Below, piece after piece: positions 7,136 through 12,623 of a stretch of DNA of 12,623 nt; the first letter of the stretch is position 1; each line of letters opens with the position of its first letter. Origin of the DNA: DATCLA01 sp036564195 (GTDB lineage Bacteria > Bacillota > UBA4882 > UBA8346); contig DATCLA010000237.1 in NCBI GenBank assembly GCA_036564195.1, forward strand, positions 1-12,623, given 5' to 3'. The translations under genes were made by a program, and so were the position numbers. The notes beneath the pieces are model-generated. The model worked only from the letters and a program-made list of their open reading frames with translations. It did no database searches and was not told where the DNA came from.

Positions 7136-7203
7136 CCTGGAACTAGAGTTGAGTTACTGCTGAGAGGAAATAGAAACAAGCAAAAAGCAGAGGTAAGTCA
7201 GAT

Positions 7204-7620
7204 ATGTATAAACATATTGCCTATGCACCAATCATATGTCTATTGCTCCTGATTTTAATAGATGTATTCACTAAACAGAGAAAATATGTCGATTTTTCCC
7301 CTATTGTGCTTGTATATTTTATTCTTTTACTAACTCTATATATTATCACAAAAGAGCCTTTAAGAAACCAGATTCTAAACGTAAAAACCATATATATCAG
7401 TATGGTACTGTTTCTTGTCCTTTTGTTCATCCTTGCTCATCAGTATCCTATACAAACAAAAATTAAACCTTGGGAAACACCTTATATTGCTTTTGTATTG
7501 TTATTTGCCTGGCTGTTTTTGGACAATATTCAAGACAAAGATTTCCTATCATTTTTCTTTTTAGCTACAACCTTTATTTATTCTCTCCTAAAAACCATAG
7601 GACAGATGAGAGGATCATAA
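7204..7620 (+). CDS. Small multi-pass membrane protein, unknown function
   Basis: A 138-residue, strongly hydrophobic protein with four or five predicted membrane helices, at about 5-21 (APIICLLLLILIDVF), 33-49, 62-79, 93-108 and 113-131. Short charged loops carry KQRK, KEPLRNQ and IQDKD. I recognise no family and see no catalytic motif. ATG 7204 is preceded by AGAGGTAA at about 7190-7197. Local base composition is very AT-rich: the line at 7201-7260 is 30% G+C by direct count, against 57% at 10081-10140 in the following gene. It lies between the broken transglutaminase-fold gene and the giant exported protein and may be co-transcribed with them, perhaps as a membrane partner. That role is inference from position only. 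Confidence 0.65.
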   Translation: MYKHIAYAPIICLLLLILIDVFTKQRKYVDFSPIVLVYFILLLTLYIITKEPLRNQILNVKTIYISMVLFLVLLFILAHQYPIQTKIKPWETPYIAFVLLFAWLFLDNIQDKDFLSFFFLATTFIYSLLKTIGQMRGS

Positions 7621-7636
7621 CTTGTTTCTTCAACGT

Positions 7637-7777
7637 CCGGGTGAATCTATAATCCCCGTAGGATGCACGGGGCTCCAAAAAGCTTGTCGCCCGGCGGAGC
7701 TGTTCAGAATTGATTGCTGCGAAGCATGGAAACACTTGCAGGAAACCAGCTTTCAAAATCAGGTTTTATCTGGAGGT
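7637..7777 (+). promoter_or_regulatory. Possible structured 5' leader of the giant surface-protein gene
   Basis: The 164-base gap before the giant gene contains several complementary segments. CCCCGT (7654-7659) pairs with ACGGGG (7667-7672). GCTCC (7672-7676) pairs with GGAGC (7696-7700). CCGGG (7637-7641) can pair with CCCGG (7690-7694) inside that second loop, which would make a pseudoknot. TGCT-GCGA-AGCA (7715-7726) is a tetraloop hairpin. CCAG (7746-7749) can pair with CTGG (7770-7773), touching the TGGAGG ribosome-binding site at 7771-7776. This layout could be a regulatory RNA. I do not find the core motifs of c-di-GMP, cobalamin, TPP or SAM riboswitches. An ORF can be read through it from 7622, but it lacks a start signal and looks spurious. 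Confidence 0.3.
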
Positions 7778-7784
7778 GTATCAA

Positions 7785-10700
7785 ATGATGAAAAGAGTAG
7801 TATTTTTCCTTTTTTTTTTGTACTGCTAACCTTCTTCAGTATAACGGCACAGGCTGAAGAGAGCATAGATTACCTGTATAATCAGTCTTTAGTCGAACAC
7901 GGCAACACTAATTACCAAGCGTTGGCGGTGATCAGTTGGGCACTTGGTAAAGGAGGTTATGATACAACACTTCTTAATGAAAAGCTTTTGGCGGCAACTT
8001 ACGATCAGGATACAGAGGCCAAAGCTTATGCTCTTCTGGCCACGGCCAATACGAATCTGGCGGCGGAGCTTGCCGCCAGGCAAGGGAGACGGGTCGTGGG
8101 AAAACTCGGTCTTTGCAACCGCTTTGGCGTCTTATGCCCTATTGGAGACGGGATTTGAATACTCCCGGGCACAGCAGGGCCTGTCTTATCTCCGGCTTAA
8201 GCAAAACGCAGACGGCGGTTGGGGGGAAGAAGGCTCCACCGTCCCCAATACATCTGTGGCCTTGTTGGCACTGGTAAAAGGGGGTTTTACCGGTGACAGT
8301 GTTGAAAAGGCCGTGAATTACTTGCTTCGCCGGAGGGGCGGCGACGGCGATTGGGGTAATAACATCAGCAACGCCTGGGCTCTGTTGGCTCTTCAGGCTG
8401 TGGGACAGGGCGAAATAGATAAGACGGTGCAATTATGGGAGTCAACAATTAATATTGACAAAGGCTGGGGGATATATGCGAAGACGGAAAGCGATCCCTT
8501 TGTTTCCGCCCTAGTCACTCTGGCACTGCAGAAATATGACAAAAGTCACCCGGCGGTTGCCAAAGGCCTGTCATACCTGCAGAAACAGGTGGAAGAAGAA
8601 GTCTGGGTGGAGAAGGCTTCCGCCTTTTACCGGTTGACTGAAATCCTTTACCTGTTGCGGGAAGATCCGCGTTTTGCGGGATTGCGAAGCAAATATCAGC
8701 AGTGGTTGTTGGACTTTCCCGAACAGGAGAATTTTGATTATACCGCGCGGAAAATATCATTTTTGACTGCTTCAGGCGGGGAGATCACAAGAGAATTGGA
8801 TAAATTGCTCCAGGGAAGAAACTTCGACGGGGGTTGGGGATTCAAGCCCGGGTACGAAAGCAGTCCCTGGGATACGGTATTGGTCTTGCGTGCGCTTTTG
8901 GATGCCGGGTATGAAGATCTCTCCGTTTACCAGGGTATTATTGCGTTCTTAAACGCCTGGCGCAATTATGACGGTAGTTTTAGTCCGAAAAAAAACGACG
9001 AGGGCCATTTATACCTCACCGCTTTACTGGTAAAAGAGTTGGAACGCTTGAATAATTTCCTGGACTGCTCCCACCTGCTGGTACCGGCCAGGCAATGGCT
9101 GGCGGCGCAAGGTGATTACACTGGCGTCTACGGCGGTAGCATATTGGAAACGGCCTTGTGTTTCAGCGTCATTTTGGACCTGTTGACCCCAACGCAGCTT
9201 GACGCGACTGTCAATCTGCTGGAATCGTCAATGCTGCCCAATGGAAGCTGGGAAGATGATCCGCTGACAACCGCGGCGGTGTTGGCGGCTTTAGGGGGGC
9301 TGGCGCCTGACCTGATGGTAACAATGGACGAAATTCTGTTTTCCCCTTCCGAGCCCTATCTCCGTGACCAGGTGAAGATATCTGTCACCGTAAGAAACAG
9401 CGGTTTCGCCCCTGCCGAAAACGTGGAGGTCCGCCTCTACCATGAAGAAGATGGCGGTGCTGTACTGGTGGGTTCCGTTTCCTTGCCGGTCATCCCTGTA
9501 GGGCAGGGAGACGTCGCTTCTTTTACCTGGCAACCCAATGAAGCCGGTGTTCACCAGTTTACCGTGGTAGTTGATCCGGAGGGTTTGCTCCCGGAAATCA
9601 GTAAGGAGAATAACCGGGCTGCAAAGATGATTAAGGTTATACCCAGATTGGATCTGACGGTGACAGCGGAAGATATCCGTATCACCCCCGAAGATCCGGG
9701 TCCTGCGGATACTTTGCGGATTAAAGTTGTTGTTCATAACGAGGGTTATTTACCGGCTGAGGAATTCTCCGTCTTAATCACCAACGGGCTTCCCGGAACC
9801 GGGGGCAAAATCCTGGGACAGATCAACGTCCCGGGCCTGGCCGGGCAGGCGAGCATTGAGGTGACTGCGGAGACAAACTTGCCGGAAGGGGAGTACCGGA
9901 TATACGTAACTGTGGACCCGGATAATCTGGTGGAAGAAGATTGGGACGATAATAACCAGGCGTTCTATGAATTGGTGGTGAAAAGACGGTTCGACCTGGC
10001 AATTAGCAGTAATAATATTTTCCTTTCCAACTCCGAGCCGGTGGAGAGTGAAAAAATTATCATCTATGCCACAGTCATCAACAAGCGGGAAGAGCCGGTG
10101 GAAAATGTCCCGGTCGCTTTTTACCTGGGTGACCCAAAGGAAGGGAATTTCCTGGGCAAGGTAGTCCTGGAGGAAGTGGCGGGGAACATGTCCGCCCTGG
10201 CACAGATAACATGGGATACTACCGGTATTACCGGCCGGAATTACATCTACGTCTGGATTGACCCGGAAGAAACCATCACTGAAGTGGATAAAACCAATAA
10301 CCTTACCCTACAGGTGGTTTATATCACCCCCCGGCCGGATTTAGCGGTTCAAGTTACAGCCGGCGCCATGGTTGAAGGAGTGCCGGGCAATATCAACATT
10401 CGCCTGGCAAACCAGGGGAAGGGAGCGGCGGGTGAATTTTTGGTCCGGACGTACTGGGGAGATCCAGCTGGAGGAGTATTGTTGACGGATGATATATTGA
10501 TCCCCGGTTTGGCAAGCGGAGCAACGTATAACATCAATGTGGTCTTGGATACGGCATATAGAGGGGGTACGCATATGGTCTATGCCGAAGTGGACCCGGA
10601 AAATAGAATAAACGAGACCAATGAGACCAACAATCTGGCGGGCGTGGAATTTCAGATTAACCCGCCGCCGGAACTTGTGGTCTTGGAAGAAGAGATCTCC

Positions 10701-12623
10701 TTAACTCCTTCTCCGGTCCACGAGGGCGACCGGGTGCTCCTCACCGCCGTCATCCGTAACCAGTCGGTTACCAGGGTGCAGAATGTCCCGGTGCGGATCT
10801 ATTGGCTAATAGATGAGGAAGAATGGGAGCCCCTCTTTGAAGGGGTGGTGACCGTTCAGGGAGAACAAACGGTTACCGTCGAAACAGAATGGGACTCTGA
10901 TTACCGGGTGGGGACCAACAGTTTTATGGTCCATATTGATCCGGAGAATACCATTTATGAACGGGACAAAGAGAATAATATGGCCCGTGTCGCTCTGACG
11001 GTCTTACCGGCCCACCTGCCTGATTTGGCCGTCAATGACCGGGAAATCGGTACAGTCCCGCCGGGTATCCCGCGCAACGGCTCAGGACTCTTGGCGGCAA
11101 CCATCCATAACCTGCGGGCTGTGCCTGCGGAAAACGTCACCGTCCGTTTCTATGAAGGCTCTCCTTTTGAAGATGGCGATCTGATCGGCGAGACGGTTGT
11201 TAGCATCCCGGGCCGGGGAGAGGCAAGAGCGGAGATAACATGGGAACCTGCCGGAACAGAGAGTTACCGGGGGATTTATGTTTGGGTGGATCCTGAAGGC
11301 GAAGTCGAGGAGTACGATACCGGAAACAACCTGGGCTTTACTGTGGTTTCCCTGGCTGCTCCCATGGATTACCGCCCGCAGAACCTTCGCGCTCAGGTGG
11401 ATTATAACCGGGTGGATTTGGAGTGGGATGAGGTAACGGTAGCTGATGTCACCGGGTATATGGTCTACCGTGACGGTCTTCCCATTGCTTCTGCGGCCAA
11501 GCCGGAACGGGGGACAGCTACGGCTTCATCATTTTCTTCTTCATCTTACCCACCGGAGAAGGCTTTGGATGGCCAGACAAATACTTATTGGATTAGCAGA
11601 TCCGGTTTACCCGCCTGGTGGGAGGAGAAATTCGCCCACCCGCAATACCTTACGGCACTCGAGATCGACTGGTATTATACGGCGGCTGACTATGAGATCC
11701 AGGTCTGGACGGGAGAAAGATACCTCACCCTGTTCAAGGTAGAAGGAAACAATAACAGCACCGTCAGGCACGAACTGCCCGGAAGCGGGCTTTATCTTGA
11801 AGGATACCGGATCTATATCATCAGAACCACCAGTAGTTACGCGGGAATCCGGGAGGTCAGCCTTTCCGGCCGGGAGGTGCATACAGCACCCACGTTTACT
11901 GATGAAGAATTGCTGCCGGGAACCTATCAATATACTGTCACTGCCCTTAATCACCGGGGCGAGGAGAGTATTCCCTCCCTGCCTGTAACCGCCGGTGTAT
12001 TATTGCCGGCGGGGCCCCCGGAATTTACGGCCGGTGTCCGGGGTTGCACCGTGGAGTTACAGTGGAAAACCGCTCCCATCGCTGATGTTACCGGCTATTA
12101 TCTCCGCCGTAACGGGCAGCTTGTCAGTGAAACGGAAACCGCAGCCGGGACCGCATCCGCCTCCGGTTACTACAGTACCTCTTATACCCCGGACCGGGCA
12201 TTTGACGGTAATAGCAGTACTTATTGGCGGGTTTTGTCGACCAGCAGTGGTGATATTTGGTGGCAAGTCAACTTTAGTGAATCTAGATACCTTTCTGAAC
12301 TTCTAGTAAACTGGCGGAGTATCCCTTGTGATTATGAAATTTTGCTATGGTTGAACGGGAGATGGCAAAAGGTAGCGGAAGTCAAAAATAACCTTGATTA
12401 TCTCCAAAAGGTTACTCTTCCGGGAGACTACAAAACAGACCGGTTGCGCCTCTCCTTCGGCGAGAGAAGGAGTAGCTCATATATAGAGATCTACGAGATA
12501 GAACCCAAAGCATATAAGAGGCTGGCGGAAACGGCATTTGTTGATGCACCGCTGGTTGCCGGGGAATATGAATACACGCTGACCGTGGAGAACAGTGTTT
12601 ATGCGGAGAGTGCTCCTTTGTCC
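7785..12623 (+). CDS. Giant exported toroid/CARDB/FnIII-discoidin surface protein (two frameshifts, 3' end missing)
   Basis: Start ATG-ATG at 7785/7788 follows TGGAGGTG at 7771-7778. The signal peptide reads MMKRVVFFLFF, then crosses a T10 tract (7810-7819). In the literal frame this hits TAA at 7827; with one more T it continues FVLLTFFSITAQA, with AQA a good signal-peptidase site. The next ~90 codons are in that shifted frame up to GGG at 8084-8086, where one surplus G returns the gene to its starting frame. I translated 8085-12623 codon by codon and found no stop. Total is at least 1613 residues with the C-terminus beyond the window. Domains in order: toroid repeats (~25-505), six CARDB-like domains (~506-1191), two FnIII domains each interrupted by a discoidin domain. 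No enzyme motif was seen; a cell-surface binding or adhesive role is inferred from the domains. An in-frame ATG at 8028 would be an annotation artefact. Confidence 0.8.
7860..9300 (+). other. Region encoding terpenoid-cyclase-like alpha-alpha toroid repeats
   Basis: About eight helical repeats of 40-48 residues carry a D-G-x-W-G type turn, as in the QW motifs of prenyltransferase/squalene-cyclase toroids: GDGSW (8085), ADGGWG (~8205), GDGDWG (~8340), DKGWGIY (~8457), FDGGWGF (~8823), YDGSFS (~8964), a degenerate GDYTGVYGG (~9108) and PNGSWEDD (~9237). Each is followed by a helix such as NTSVALLALV or WDTVLVLRALLDAG. The stretch 8520-8800 lacks a clear motif, so one or two repeats have drifted. 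The DXDD catalytic motif of squalene-hopene cyclases is absent. This is probably a non-catalytic extracellular binding module of the kind also seen in alpha-2-macroglobulin-type proteins. Confidence 0.7.
9301..11357 (+). repeat. Six tandem CARDB-like domain repeats
   Basis: Six protein-level repeats of about 111-117 residues, beginning near 9301, 9646, 9988, 10327, 10659 and 11010. Each opens with PDLxV or a variant. Each has a middle strand of the type VTVRNSGFAPAENVEVRLY and ends in [VI]-D-P-[ED] followed by an acidic turn and N-N. The D codon of that motif falls at 9573, 9915, 10260, 10593, 10938 and 11289, so the period is 333-351 bases. This fits the CARDB (cell-adhesion-related) beta-sandwich. 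The copies are strongly diverged in sequence, so this is an old expansion and not recent DNA duplication. The acidic endings might bind calcium; that is inference. Confidence 0.75.
11361..12623 (+). repeat. Two tandem FnIII domains, each with an inserted discoidin (F5/8C) domain
   Basis: Unit 1: the FnIII first half (PQNLRAQVDYNRVDLEWDEV, ADVTGYMVYRDGLPIA; 11361-~11502) is followed by a discoidin domain (~11514-11880; ASSFSSSSYPPEKALDGQTN then TYW, ending GIREVSLSGR). Then comes the FnIII second half (FTDEELLPGTYQYTVTALN, RGEESIPS; to ~12000). Unit 2 repeats the order: VELQWKTAPIADVTGYYLRR, then ASGYYSTSYTPDRAFDGNSS and TYW to about 12520, then FVDAPLVAGEYEYTLTVEN, cut by the window end. The break falls after the NG/DG turn, where an FnIII domain normally goes on directly to its xFxD-xGLxPGTxYxYxV strand. 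Discoidin domains usually bind carbohydrate or lipid. Confidence 0.7.

Noticed and set aside
7637..7777. c-di-GMP (GEMM), cobalamin, TPP or SAM riboswitch upstream of the giant gene
   Set aside because: I looked for their conserved core motifs by eye and found none. Only an unclassified structured leader can be proposed.
7622..7784. N-terminal extension of the frame that reads into the giant protein, starting at 7622
   Set aside because: Its 55 or so residues are low in protein character and have no ribosome-binding site. The proper start is ATG 7785 with TGGAGGTG just upstream and a signal peptide directly after it.
8028..8084. In-frame ATG at 8028 as start of the giant protein
   Set aside because: The codons 8028-8084 in this frame (MLFWPRPIRIWRR...) are nonsense, whereas the alternative frame gives toroid-like ALLATANTNLAAELAARQ. 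There is no Shine-Dalgarno.
7860..9300. Functional squalene-hopene or terpene cyclase
   Set aside because: The DXDD catalytic motif is missing, the protein has a signal peptide, and the repeats are fused to adhesive domains. Only the toroid fold is supported.
9291..9737. A 148-codon open frame on the minus strand
   Set aside because: It lies entirely opposite the continuous toroid/CARDB frame, whose domain pattern is unmistakable, and its translation has no recognisable features.
11446..12306. Forward open frames at 11446-11742, 11797-11988 and 11995-12306
   Set aside because: They are in other frames than the giant protein, give Pro/Arg-rich text without domain character, and have no ribosome-binding sites.
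1..12623. tRNA, rRNA or CRISPR arrays
   Set aside because: No cloverleaf-like segment, rRNA signature or set of short direct repeats with regular spacers was seen on either strand.

Overview
The window looks like a piece of a low-to-moderate-GC Gram-positive (Firmicutes, probably Clostridia/Peptococcaceae-like) chromosome. The grounds are strong purine-rich Shine-Dalgarno sites, a U-tracted intrinsic terminator, a sigma-A-type extended -10 promoter, and a cluster of small proteins of kinds familiar from Bacilli and Clostridia. This assignment is inference; no rRNA or other marker gene is present. All genes I can support are on the + strand.

Region 1 (1-3984) is a tight same-strand series of small accessory genes. 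After a scrap of a possible IS3-type transposase C-terminus come a glyoxalase/VOC-like protein, a conserved protein of unknown function, a Cys-rich DUF3795-type protein with an unfamiliar C-terminal half, a GNAT acetyltransferase, a pyridoxamine-phosphate-oxidase-fold flavoprotein, and a protein with an HExxH zinc-metallopeptidase motif. Gaps are short or negative (an ATGA overlap at 1993), so this is probably one operon. It is closed by a hairpin terminator at 3951-3984. The genes share no obvious pathway.

Region 2 (4084-7620) starts with a good extended -10 promoter. It holds a large secreted or membrane-anchored transglutaminase-fold protein (4159-7135) that is now split into three reading frames by two single-base losses. 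Repaired, it would be 992 residues: signal peptide, helical region, transglutaminase-like core with Asp where the catalytic Cys should be, a long conserved region, and C-terminal membrane helices. A small multi-pass membrane protein follows.

Region 3 (7621-12623) holds a possibly structured 5' leader and then a giant exported protein that runs off the window end (at least 1613 residues). Its signal peptide is cut by a T10 tract that puts the gene out of frame, and a compensating extra G about 270 bases later restores the frame. From 8085 to the window end the frame is fully open; I translated it codon by codon. The architecture is a terpenoid-cyclase-like alpha-alpha toroid built of QW-type repeats, six CARDB-like beta-sandwich repeats of about 115 residues, and then a fibronectin-III domain with a discoidin (F5/8C) domain inserted inside it, repeated a second time. 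This nested cassette is the most unusual thing in the window.

Regions 2 and 3 probably form one cell-surface locus: an inactive-looking transglutaminase-fold membrane protein, a small membrane partner and a giant adhesive or scaffold protein. Four homopolymer indels all fall between about 6006 and 8086, and none appear on either side. That could mean real decay, phase variation (most plausible at T10) or assembly error; the sequence alone cannot decide.
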